From Bacteroidota bacterium (GTDB lineage Bacteria > Bacteroidota > Bacteroidia > NS11-12g > UBA955): a stretch of DNA of 64,000 nt. The DNA is taken from assembly GCA_016787485.1 (NCBI GenBank), contig JAEUUL010000038.1, positions 170,117-234,116 of the forward strand. The letters are read 5' to 3'. Below are positions 27,321 to 34,619 of the stretch, piece after piece. The translations under genes were made by a program, and so were the position numbers. Each line of letters opens with the position of its first letter. The stretch's first letter is position 1. The notes under the pieces were generated by a model that saw nothing but the letters and a program-made list of their open reading frames with translations, did not search any database and was not told the origin of the DNA.

Positions 27321-27479
27321 TTATCTTTCCCGTTTTTGTTTTAAATTTTTCTGCAGTGCCTGCAATGCCCGTTTTAATTTCTCTGTTTCCGGATCTGTTC
27401 CTGCAGATGAAGAAGAATGGGTTGCAGGCTGCCCGGAAACAGTAGCAGAAATAATCAGTTCACGGATTTCTACAGGCAT
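27321..27479 (-). CDS. Small eCIS protein, DUF5908-like (Afp6 position)
   Basis: A 52-codon gene lies exactly between the second tube gene and the LysM-protein gene: ATG at 27479, TAA at 27321. It begins MPVEIRELIISATV, like the DUF5908 proteins found in Bacteroidota eCIS loci, and ends in a basic helix ('LKRALQALQKNLKQKRER'). The spacing to both neighbours is a few bases, so it is translated as part of the operon. It takes the place of afp6. Its structural role is not known to me. Confidence 0.72.
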   Translation of the reverse strand: MPVEIRELIISATVSGQPATHSSSSAGTDPETEKLKRALQALQKNLKQKRER

Positions 27480-27483
27480 TTTT

Positions 27484-27963
27484 TTACAATACAGATGTGA
27501 GTAAATCCACCGGATCTACCCGGCGGGAAAACTGATAACTGAATTCCACACTGTCCACCACAATGCCATTGTCCTGCGCATTAAAACCAGATACACTCCA
27601 TTTTACAGGATAGGCGTTTAAAAAACTCCAGGCCTGAATGGGCATATGTTCAGGGTTTAACAAAAGCAAATTCATGTCGTGTGGTTCAAAGGTGAACGTT
27701 TCTATACTGCTCCGAAACCACATTTGTAACTGGCTGCCAATGAGCAAACCCCGTTTGAGAACCAGGTTGGGATAAGAAATATTGCCCGGCAACCTGTGGG
27801 CAAACCGGTTTTCGCCACCCTCTCTGTATTCTTCTGTATTGATTGTAACATCCAGCCCGCTGGCTTCCTGGAAGCCAATATCCGGTATACCGGTATACTT
27901 GGGCATGAGCCCCTCGATATACACGGCAAAATGAAAGCCAACCGGTGGATAGTACAGCGCCAT
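27484..27963 (-). CDS. Inner tube protein, second copy (Afp5-like)
   Basis: The 159-residue protein is a gp19-like tube subunit: 'PPVGFHFAVYIEG', 'DIGFQEASGLDVTINTEEYREGG' (region near residues 28-50) and 'LVLKRGLLIGSQLQMWF'. eCIS usually have one main tube protein and one or more variants used as adaptors near the baseplate; being closer to the baseplate genes and slightly longer, this is probably the adaptor form. Its ATG overlaps the stop of the first tube gene (TGATG), giving strong coupling. Confidence 0.9.
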   Translation of the reverse strand: MALYYPPVGFHFAVYIEGLMPKYTGIPDIGFQEASGLDVTINTEEYREGGENRFAHRLPGNISYPNLVLKRGLLIGSQLQMWFRSSIETFTFEPHDMNLLLLNPEHMPIQAWSFLNAYPVKWSVSGFNAQDNGIVVDSVEFSYQFSRRVDPVDLLTSVL

Positions 27964-28397
27964 CAGGCAAATTCTACAGAGAGTCCTTCGTGTGCGAGTT
28001 CAATGGTTTCCACTGCTACCTCATTGCCGGTGCTGTTCAGAGTCGGGCCTTCCACCTTGCTGGGAAATGCATTCTTCACTTTCCACACGGCTACCGGTGC
28101 ATGCTCTTCATTCAGCAGGCTAATGGTGATGTCGCGGCGTTCAATCGAGTTGAGTTTTACGGTATTCAACCACTGAAAAAACTCGTTGTCGCCACGAAAC
28201 ATACCACGTTTCAGTACGATGTTGGCATACTGTGGAATACCCGGCATTTTGGTTACCTGATATTCTGGCATTACGCCTTCGCGATAGTCAATGGTTTGCA
28301 GTTCCACACTCAAACCACTTACTTCGGTAAAACCGATTCGGGTTCCGCCCCACTCTACTTGAAAGTGAAAAACGGAAACGGGATATTTGTTTGCCAT
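27963..28397 (-). CDS. Inner tube protein, main copy (Afp1-like)
   Basis: The 144-residue tube protein shows the gp19/Hcp-like fold signature: 'PVSVFHFQVEWGGTRIGFTE', 'VSGLSVELQTIDYREG', then 'IVLKRGMFRGDNEFFQWL'. Stacked hexamers form the tube that the sheath drives outward. It follows the second sheath gene after 20 bases. Together with the next gene it forms a tube pair differing mainly in the N- and C-terminal arms. Confidence 0.92.
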   Translation of the reverse strand: MANKYPVSVFHFQVEWGGTRIGFTEVSGLSVELQTIDYREGVMPEYQVTKMPGIPQYANIVLKRGMFRGDNEFFQWLNTVKLNSIERRDITISLLNEEHAPVAVWKVKNAFPSKVEGPTLNSTGNEVAVETIELAHEGLSVEFA

Positions 28398-28416
28398 AGT
28401 TGTATTTTTTTATTGA

Positions 28417-29838
28417 TTATGATTTTTGTAACAGATGTGAGAATTTGAGAATGATAAATTCTGCCGGACGAACCACCGCCATGCCGATTTCTACATTCAT
28501 ATAACCATTCAGTATGTCGTCTGAGGTCATGGTTTGGCCCAGACCCACCCTTACGAAAAAAGCATCTTCGGGCTTTGCCCCCTGCAATGCACCCTGTCGC
28601 CACAGACTGATGAGAAAATTCTCAATCATGGTTTTGGTGCGCAGCCAGGTGTTTGCGTCATTGGGTTCAAAAACCACAAATTCTGTTGCTTTTTTTACGC
28701 TTTCCTCTACGAAATTGTAAAAGCGGCGGACATTCACGTAGCGCCATTCATTGTCATTTCCTGCCAGAGTACGCGCACCCCACACCAGTGTTCCTTTACC
28801 AGCAAATGTGCGTATACAATTGATGGATTTCCCGGATGTGGGATCCACATTCAGATTTTCCTGATCCTGGTTGGTGATTTTCACAGACGGGCCGCTTATC
28901 CGGCTCACCGAAACATTGGCCGGAGCCTTCCATACACCGCGGTCCCGGTCAACCTTTGCATAAATTCCGGCTATAGCAGAAGAGGGCTGCATTTTCACAA
29001 AATTCTCTGCGATTTTACCCTGTATCTGTCTGTACAAATTCGGTTCGGCCAGCGCAACATCACTGAGTTTTTTCCCATTGTAAACTGCCGAACCTCCGGT
29101 ATGTGTTATGGATATACTTGCATCGGCATACCCATAGCTCAATGTGGTTTCCAGTTCCGGATAGTAAGCCATACCGTATTTCAAATTGTCAGCACTCACA
29201 CCGCTGTCCCTGAAATTCGTGGCATCAGTATATGGCGAGGTGCCGGCTGCATCCCACAAATCCATCAGCAGAACCCGATCCATCAGTTTATTGCATTGGG
29301 CCAGTGCCGTATCATAAATGTCCTTATAATTCGCACGTGTATTTTTATCAGGGATACAGATAATGGTAGGCTCATCCACTTTCTGCAGTGCAGGAATTGC
29401 CGTATCCACCACGGCAGATTTATGCGCAGCTGCGCTGGCAATATCTGAGTACGTACCAATACTGATGATCCAGCAGGGACCGCCCCCATTGGCAAAATAC
29501 ATTTGCAGTGCATAGTACATTTTAAACCGACTCACACTTGCCGCCGTGACGGATGTGGAAATGGTTCTGCCGGTGATGGTGGAACCCGAGACGGTATCTG
29601 CAATGCTTACTGCAATTGCAGCGCCCTCATCATTGGGTCCGCCGAAAATCTGCTTGTATTCCAACATGCTGGTGATGCGCGTGGGAATATTTTTTAGTGC
29701 AGTGGAATTTCCGTCTTTCTCGGCTTTTTCGGTAGCACCGATAAAACAGGGAATTGCTGTTTCCACCGGGGCCACTGATGCGGGCAATGTGCTTATTTCC
29801 TGCACATATACACCCGGGGTTTTATAGCTGGTTGCCAT
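28417..29838 (-). CDS. Contractile sheath protein 2 (Afp2/3-like)
   Basis: The 473-residue sheath subunit starts 'YKTPGVYVQEISTLPASV' and ends with the polymerising C-terminal domain ('LVWGARTLAGNDNEWRYVNV', 'RRFYNFVEESVKKATEFVVF', 'AVVRPAEFIILKFSH'). Contraction of this sheath drives the tube. It is shorter than the other sheath, because it lacks the extra surface domain found there. The N-terminal and C-terminal domains of the two proteins are close to identical in pattern, so they are paralogues from a duplication. A 24-base gap separates the two genes. Confidence 0.95.
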   Translation of the reverse strand: MATSYKTPGVYVQEISTLPASVAPVETAIPCFIGATEKAEKDGNSTALKNIPTRITSMLEYKQIFGGPNDEGAAIAVSIADTVSGSTITGRTISTSVTAASVSRFKMYYALQMYFANGGGPCWIISIGTYSDIASAAAHKSAVVDTAIPALQKVDEPTIICIPDKNTRANYKDIYDTALAQCNKLMDRVLLMDLWDAAGTSPYTDATNFRDSGVSADNLKYGMAYYPELETTLSYGYADASISITHTGGSAVYNGKKLSDVALAEPNLYRQIQGKIAENFVKMQPSSAIAGIYAKVDRDRGVWKAPANVSVSRISGPSVKITNQDQENLNVDPTSGKSINCIRTFAGKGTLVWGARTLAGNDNEWRYVNVRRFYNFVEESVKKATEFVVFEPNDANTWLRTKTMIENFLISLWRQGALQGAKPEDAFFVRVGLGQTMTSDDILNGYMNVEIGMAVVRPAEFIILKFSHLLQKS

Positions 29839-29862
29839 TGTATATTTCTCCTATTTTTATTT

Positions 29863-31620
29863 TTATGAAACTGCCAGTTTGTGAGAGAATTTAAGAATGA
29901 TAAACTCGGCCGGACGCACAGCCGCCATGCCTATTTCCACATTCATAATTCCATTCAGAATATCATCTGCGGTCATGGTTTGGCCCAATCCCACTTTTAC
30001 GAAAAATGCATCTTCAGGTTTGGCTCCGGCAAGTGCCCCTTCACGCCATAATCTGGTCAGGAAATTGCCAACCATGGTTTTTACACGGTTCCATGTATTG
30101 GCGTCATTGGGTTCGAATACCACAAACTCTGTGGCCTTTTTCACCGATTCCTCTACCATGATATACAGTCTGCGTACGGGCACATACCGCCATTCGTTGT
30201 CATTACCGGCAAGTGTGCGTGCACCCCAAACGAGATTCCCCTTTCCCTGAAAATACCTGATGACGTTGATGGATTTCCCGGAACCGGCATCCACATTCAA
30301 TCCGGCCTGCTCTTCGTCGCTTACCGCGGTCAATGGCTTTTCAACCCTTCTGAGACCAACATTGGCCGGGGCTTTCCATACTCCCCGTTCAAGATCTACA
30401 CGGGCATAAACGCCGGCCATGGCACCTGAGGGATACAGGCTGGCATTGTAATTATCGAGTGCCGAAACAATGGTATTGTACAATGGCATATCAATGCTGT
30501 CATACCCACCCACCAGATAATTGGAACTCAGAGTCACCTTGCCGGCGTTGCCAAGCGGGTTGTAGCCGAGTGCAATCTGATTCCCGGCACTGCCAGCGGT
30601 TTTGGCTGTTATGGTCACCTTGTTTGTTGCTACCGTAGCATCTACCAGGGTATTCACATCGGTACTTGCAGTAATATCTGCTCCCAATTTTGTGGCAATC
30701 GCATTTGCTGAGGCTCCAACAAGTGTAAATGAATACCCTGCCACTGATACCACGTGTCCTGCTGCGTCCAGATGATCGATGGTAATAACCGCATCGGCGG
30801 CCACTGCTGCAACGGTGCCATCAATCACTTTAGACAAGTCTTTGTTGTTGTAAATCGCTTTGCTTGCAGCCGTACTTTTTGTGCGGTTGTCGGTTTTTAT
30901 CTTCACCTTGGACAGGTCATAGGCATACCCCAGTGTGGTTTGCAGTTGCGGATAATAGCAGGCTCCATACTTCAGGTTGTCTGCTCCCACATTGTTATTC
31001 CTGAAATTGTTGCCTTCGGTTGCCACTGCAGCACTTGCCGATTTTACATCCAAAATGGCAAACCGGTCCTGCAACCTGGCACATTGTGCCAGCATGGCAT
31101 CATACACATCTTTCATGCTTCCATCTGCCAGCCATACAGCCTCGGGGGCACATAGCAAAGTGATTTCGTCTTCCTTTTCACATGCGGTGAGTCCGGCAAG
31201 GAGTTCGCTTTTTTTGATATCTGCATCGGTGGGGCTGGATGCGCTTTTGTAAACGGTTCCCACACTCACAATGTAGCAGGGGCCTCCTCCGTTTTCGAAG
31301 TACCATTTTACATGATAATAAAGCACAAAGGGGGAGATGTTCGTTTTAGGGGTAATGACAATGCGGGGTGTCTGTTTCCCTGCGTCAGGATCGCTGAGAG
31401 CTACCTCAAGTACTTCGTTAAAAGCGCCTCCGAAAATACTTTCATATTCCAGAAAGGACGTGATGCGGACTGGGGTGTTGGCTGACAGGGTAGCCCCATC
31501 CTTTTCCCGCTGGCTGGTATAACCAATAAAGGCCGGAATGGCGGTAGCCACCTCTGCCACGCTGGCCGGCAGTGTGGAAATTTCCAGCACTTGCACTCCG
31601 GGGGTTGTTGTGGTAGGCAT
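29863..31620 (-). CDS. Contractile sheath protein 1 with extra inserted domain
   Basis: This 585-residue sheath has the same ends as its neighbour ('TPGVQVLEISTLPASV' and 'RPAEFIILKFSHKLAVS'), so it joins the same lattice. It differs by an insertion of about 110 residues at roughly 263-372, rich in Ala, Thr and Val, containing 'TITAKTAGSAGNQIALGY'. This resembles the surface domain of many phage tail sheaths. In Afp-like particles different sheath proteins occur in different amounts or positions; the larger one may form most of the outer surface. It follows the unknown gene at 31645 after about 24 bases. Confidence 0.95.
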   Translation of the reverse strand: MPTTTTPGVQVLEISTLPASVAEVATAIPAFIGYTSQREKDGATLSANTPVRITSFLEYESIFGGAFNEVLEVALSDPDAGKQTPRIVITPKTNISPFVLYYHVKWYFENGGGPCYIVSVGTVYKSASSPTDADIKKSELLAGLTACEKEDEITLLCAPEAVWLADGSMKDVYDAMLAQCARLQDRFAILDVKSASAAVATEGNNFRNNNVGADNLKYGACYYPQLQTTLGYAYDLSKVKIKTDNRTKSTAASKAIYNNKDLSKVIDGTVAAVAADAVITIDHLDAAGHVVSVAGYSFTLVGASANAIATKLGADITASTDVNTLVDATVATNKVTITAKTAGSAGNQIALGYNPLGNAGKVTLSSNYLVGGYDSIDMPLYNTIVSALDNYNASLYPSGAMAGVYARVDLERGVWKAPANVGLRRVEKPLTAVSDEEQAGLNVDAGSGKSINVIRYFQGKGNLVWGARTLAGNDNEWRYVPVRRLYIMVEESVKKATEFVVFEPNDANTWNRVKTMVGNFLTRLWREGALAGAKPEDAFFVKVGLGQTMTADDILNGIMNVEIGMAAVRPAEFIILKFSHKLAVS

Positions 31621-31644
31621 ATGTTTTGTTTTTATGGATTGTTA

Positions 31645-32799
31645 TCAGATAAATAAATAGATGTGAGATTCATTCCCCGATTGTTTTGTGGGATCGGGAT
31701 TGGGGATATGCGGAACCAGCACTTTTCCGGCAGCTGACGGCGCTTCAGGTTCTGTAAGCCATTTCAACTGCAGATGGGTTTTGCCCCCTTCGTAAAACGG
31801 GATGGACTGCTGACTGGTAAACACAAGCGTATCCATACCTCCGATGCGGTTTGCCGGATCAGGATCTGCTTGTGTGCTGGGTACGGAACCAGTGGGGTTT
31901 CCGGTAAATGTATACGTATCGTATGGCGTAGACTGTGCAGGGTCAGAAGAGTCATCTCCCGAATCGTCCCACACGGCCAGGTCCTTATTATCCAAATCGA
32001 AGGAAGCACTGTCTTTCAAGGCTACATGCACAGTCCACTTGCTGCTGCGGCGTGCAAAAGACATATTGTAATGCTTTACAGAGAGTGGTGCAGCAGAGGC
32101 AGCATAATTTACATGCAATACGCCTGTGCAACCCGCATTCGCCAACTCCTCATGCACAAGTAGTTCCAGACTGCCCAGAGTAGTTGTATCCGTGCTGTTG
32201 CGTATTTCCAGTGTATAAAAACCCGTTCCGCCGGCAGACAGGTCCAGATAAACAGCGTATCCGCCATTTGCCAGTGATACGGTATACGGACCGGCAACCG
32301 GCACTCCGCTGCTATCGTATTGTGCAACCACTTCATTCCCCAGGGCATCTTTTACCCTCACTTTCACGGCTGCAGGTGAACCCGAAACCGCAAAAGACTG
32401 AGAAAAACGCAGTGGGCATATGCCGTCGATAATGCGGTACTCCAACTCCGGGTTGCTGCCATTGTTGCTCCAGCAAAAACGGCTGTTCCCTTCCCAGGAT
32501 TTTGCCGGAACAGTCTGGTTCAAATCGGTAACTCCCATAAAGAACGCCGGGTCGCGCAGCCGCAAGCCCAGATAATAATCCAGATCGCTGCTAATTGTAA
32601 TCACGGGTGTATCTGTCGCTGCAGACTGATACAACACTGTTGCTGCAGATTCCGTGCACTTAACAAGTTGCCGCATACCACGCATCAACCGCTGTACAGA
32701 AGCAGGAACCACAAACTCCAGGTCATTGCTTATCCCTGAAACGTAAAAATCGTGCTTTACGGTTACATCATACAACGGTATCCAGGCATAGCTTCCCAT
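31645..32799 (-). CDS. eCIS-cluster protein of unknown function
   Basis: The 384-residue product is encoded between the tail-terminator and sheath genes. It starts 'GSYAWIPLYDVTVKHDFYVSG', lacks a signal peptide and membrane segments, and seems mainly beta-stranded, with an Ig-like middle part ('GGYAVYLDLSAGGTGFYTLEI'). Its start overlaps the stop of the DUF4255 gene by one base (32799), so both are made together. The position suggests a part of the particle cap or an exterior decoration, but I recognise no family with known function. Bacteroidota eCIS clusters often hold a gene of this kind here (recollection, not checked). Confidence 0.6.
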   Translation of the reverse strand: MGSYAWIPLYDVTVKHDFYVSGISNDLEFVVPASVQRLMRGMRQLVKCTESAATVLYQSAATDTPVITISSDLDYYLGLRLRDPAFFMGVTDLNQTVPAKSWEGNSRFCWSNNGSNPELEYRIIDGICPLRFSQSFAVSGSPAAVKVRVKDALGNEVVAQYDSSGVPVAGPYTVSLANGGYAVYLDLSAGGTGFYTLEIRNSTDTTTLGSLELLVHEELANAGCTGVLHVNYAASAAPLSVKHYNMSFARRSSKWTVHVALKDSASFDLDNKDLAVWDDSGDDSSDPAQSTPYDTYTFTGNPTGSVPSTQADPDPANRIGGMDTLVFTSQQSIPFYEGGKTHLQLKWLTEPEAPSAAGKVLVPHIPNPDPTKQSGNESHIYLFI

Positions 32800-33404
32800 C
32801 AGTTTCCTTTCAGATTCAATCCTATGGTTTCCACAACACCCGGTGGCGGGGTAAGCTCGTTTTCCTGAATGGTGAGCATACGCACTTTGTACAATACAGA
32901 TGGCATATAGCTTGCACCTACCAGACTCCAGAAATTGTGCATCTGTTCAAAGGTGAAAGAGAACATCTCCACCGTAAGACGTTCCATATCGGGGTCGAGC
33001 AAAGCCATGCCCGGGTAAGCCGATGGCACGAATACACTGCGCGACTGAAAAAACCCGATGACATGCGACAATTGTTTGAGTCCCTCTGCGTAGTCGTCGG
33101 TGCTGGTGTTGTTATCGCTGTTGTTAAAATTCGCGGTAATCAGCACATACAGGTTCAGATATAAATCCGGATTGCGGAATTCATAGGTCCCGGATTCATT
33201 CCTAACCACATTGCGCTGGTCACGCACAGAACGGTCTTCCTCTATATTCATGAGAGAAAGTCCGAGGGTTTTGTTGGGAATGGCAAGTTTACCTTCTGAA
33301 GATACCGCAGTGAGCAGCACACGTGGAACACCACTGGTGCCCGCCTTGTTGTTCAGGTAGGTATCCAGCTCGCCGGTGAGGAATTGCAGTGCTGAGTGTA
33401 TCAT
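32799..33404 (-). CDS. DUF4255 tail terminator/cap protein (Afp16-like)
   Basis: The 201-residue protein shows DUF4255 (Pvc16 N-terminal) features: 'IHSALQFLTGELDTYLN', 'NKTLGLSLMNIEEDRSVRDQ', 'YLNLYVLITANFNNSD' and 'MHNFWSLVGASYMPSVLYKV'. Afp16/Pvc16 proteins cap the tube and sheath and fix their length. It is the first gene of the eCIS operon. I start it at the ATG at 33404 because the seven residues allowed further upstream (33425) look unrelated. Upstream lies a 490-base control region with a candidate promoter and a dyad. Confidence 0.88.
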   Translation of the reverse strand: MIHSALQFLTGELDTYLNNKAGTSGVPRVLLTAVSSEGKLAIPNKTLGLSLMNIEEDRSVRDQRNVVRNESGTYEFRNPDLYLNLYVLITANFNNSDNNTSTDDYAEGLKQLSHVIGFFQSRSVFVPSAYPGMALLDPDMERLTVEMFSFTFEQMHNFWSLVGASYMPSVLYKVRMLTIQENELTPPPGVVETIGLNLKGN

Positions 33405-33454
33405 GGATCCGGGGCTCCGATTCAACCCTTACAGTAAACAGAATCGTGCCCGGA

Positions 33455-33462
33455 CAAACTTA
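33455..33462 (-). promoter_or_regulatory. Candidate -7 box of the eCIS operon
   Basis: On the minus strand TAAGTTTG (33462-33455) fits the Bacteroidota -7 consensus TAnnTTTG exactly. Transcription would start near 33448 and leave a leader of about 45 nt before the ATG at 33404. No good -33 TTTG is visible at the usual distance, which could mean a weak or activator-dependent promoter. Confidence 0.35.
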
Positions 33463-33584
33463 TCCGGGACCTTGAAGAGACTGGCCCGTCCTGTGGACAA
33501 CTATCCTATTCCTGTTACAACAATTAAAGCCCCGTAACCTGAATGGACGGCAACTTTCGTAAAGAATTCATTCTTATCCACAAA

Positions 33585-33621
33585 GTATTTTGTACCTAGT
33601 CAAAATACAGTAAATACCTAG
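33585..33621. promoter_or_regulatory. Perfect 8-bp dyad with overlapping direct repeat, possible operator
   Basis: GTATTTTG (33585-33592) and its exact inverse CAAAATAC (33601-33608) flank an 8-base spacer. The heptamer TACCTAG in the spacer (33593-33599) recurs directly at 33615-33621. This lies about 120 bases upstream of the candidate eCIS -7 box and about 270 bases upstream of the sdh -7 box, a plausible activator or repressor site. No regulator gene is adjacent. Confidence 0.4.
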
Positions 33622-33879
33622 GCCCTATGGTATAAAACACTCATACATATTATTGCTCATTTCATGACATTTCCAGCTTTTATTCCCATTTCAGCGGATT
33701 TGGCATAAAAATCTGTAAATGTTACTTCCTTTAATTGATATGAAATCTCTATACAACCGGAATGAACTGAACAAACAGACATATAAGACTGATTTACAGC
33801 GAATAAGGCCATTGTTTGTACTCTTTCTAAATTGTGAGCTAAAGCCGGGTTTCACAAACCACCCATGGGCATGGATTGT

Positions 33880-33887
33880 TACCTTTG
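33880..33887 (+). promoter_or_regulatory. Candidate -7 box of sdhCAB
   Basis: TACCTTTG (33880-33887) fits the TAnnTTTG -7 consensus exactly and lies 31 bases before the sdhC ATG at 33919, giving a leader of about 25 nt. The -33 element is not evident. Confidence 0.45.
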
Positions 33888-33918
33888 CGCACCAATAATC
33901 GATTATCCCAATCAGCAT

Positions 33919-34596
33919 ATGAAGTTGTTCTCCTTTTTATTCAATTCCAGCATCGGGCGTAAAATCATGATGGCAGTCACCGGACTCAGCCTTATTGCCT
34001 TTTTGCTGGTACACTGCGGTGTAAATGCCCTTATTTTTTTAAATGACGGTGGTGAAACCTTTAACAAAGCTGCCGAATTCATGGGCACCAACTGGCTGAT
34101 ACGCACCATGGAGGTTGGCTTATTTGCGGGTTTGCTCTGGCATATTGCCCAAGGCCTCTATTTGTGGGCAGATAATGCCAAAAAACGCAAAAACAAATAT
34201 GGCAAACCGGCAGGGAATGCAAACAGCACCTGGTATTCCCGCAGTATGGGTTTACTTGGCACTTTGCTTTTGCTCTTCCTCATCCTGCACCTGAAACATT
34301 TCTGGGTTATCAGCCGCTTTACCGATGAAATCACCAGCGGGGAAGAGACCCTGTTTGGTGAAATGATGGAAGTGTTTGGCCCGGAAGGTCTGATCCCTGT
34401 AATTGTTTATGTACTGGGTTGCATCTCACTTGCCTATCACCTGCTGCATGGCTTCAGCAGTGCCTTCCAGTCTCTGGGAATCAATCATTCTGCATACAAT
34501 CCCATCATCAAAGGCCTGGGGCAGGGATTCAGCATTCTCATTCCCCTGGTTTTTGCACTGATGCCACTGGCCATGCATTTCGGTTTAGTTCAATAA
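33919..34596 (+). CDS. sdhC: Succinate dehydrogenase cytochrome b subunit
   Basis: This is the 225-residue membrane anchor of complex II of the single-subunit (b558) type. It has five hydrophobic segments and conserved histidines for two haems ('LLVHCGVNALIF', 'LWHIAQGLYLW', 'LHLKHFW', 'LAYHLLHGFSSAFQSLG'). The protein passes electrons from the iron-sulphur subunit to menaquinone. The ATG at 33919 ('MKLFSFLFNSSIGRKIMMA') is the family start; an earlier frame start at 33865 lies in the promoter. It is the first gene of sdhCAB, the order typical for Bacteroidota. Confidence 0.93.
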   Translation: MKLFSFLFNSSIGRKIMMAVTGLSLIAFLLVHCGVNALIFLNDGGETFNKAAEFMGTNWLIRTMEVGLFAGLLWHIAQGLYLWADNAKKRKNKYGKPAGNANSTWYSRSMGLLGTLLLLFLILHLKHFWVISRFTDEITSGEETLFGEMMEVFGPEGLIPVIVYVLGCISLAYHLLHGFSSAFQSLGINHSAYNPIIKGLGQGFSILIPLVFALMPLAMHFGLVQ

Positions 34597-34619
34597 AAGT
34601 TTAAGTACCAACAAAGATT

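Larger units (their letters stand above)
33426..33918. other. Divergent control region between eCIS operon and sdhCAB
   Basis: This 490-base stretch has no convincing gene. A 75-codon minus-strand frame at 33691-33918 has no family features and overlaps the sdh promoter. The region is more AT-rich than its flanks, as expected for a control region. It contains the eCIS and sdh -7 boxes and the dyad listed separately. Confidence 0.6.

Noticed and set aside
6010..33404. Type VI secretion system or prophage
   Set aside because: VgrG, PAAR and gp25 occur in all three, but there are no TssJLM, ClpV, capsid, portal, terminase or lysis genes, while DUF4255, DUF4157, tape-measure and Afp15-like genes are specific to eCIS.
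33691..33918. 75-codon minus-strand frame in the eCIS/sdh control region
   Set aside because: It runs through the sdh -7 box, has no neighbour spacing or family features, and its composition is that of non-coding DNA.
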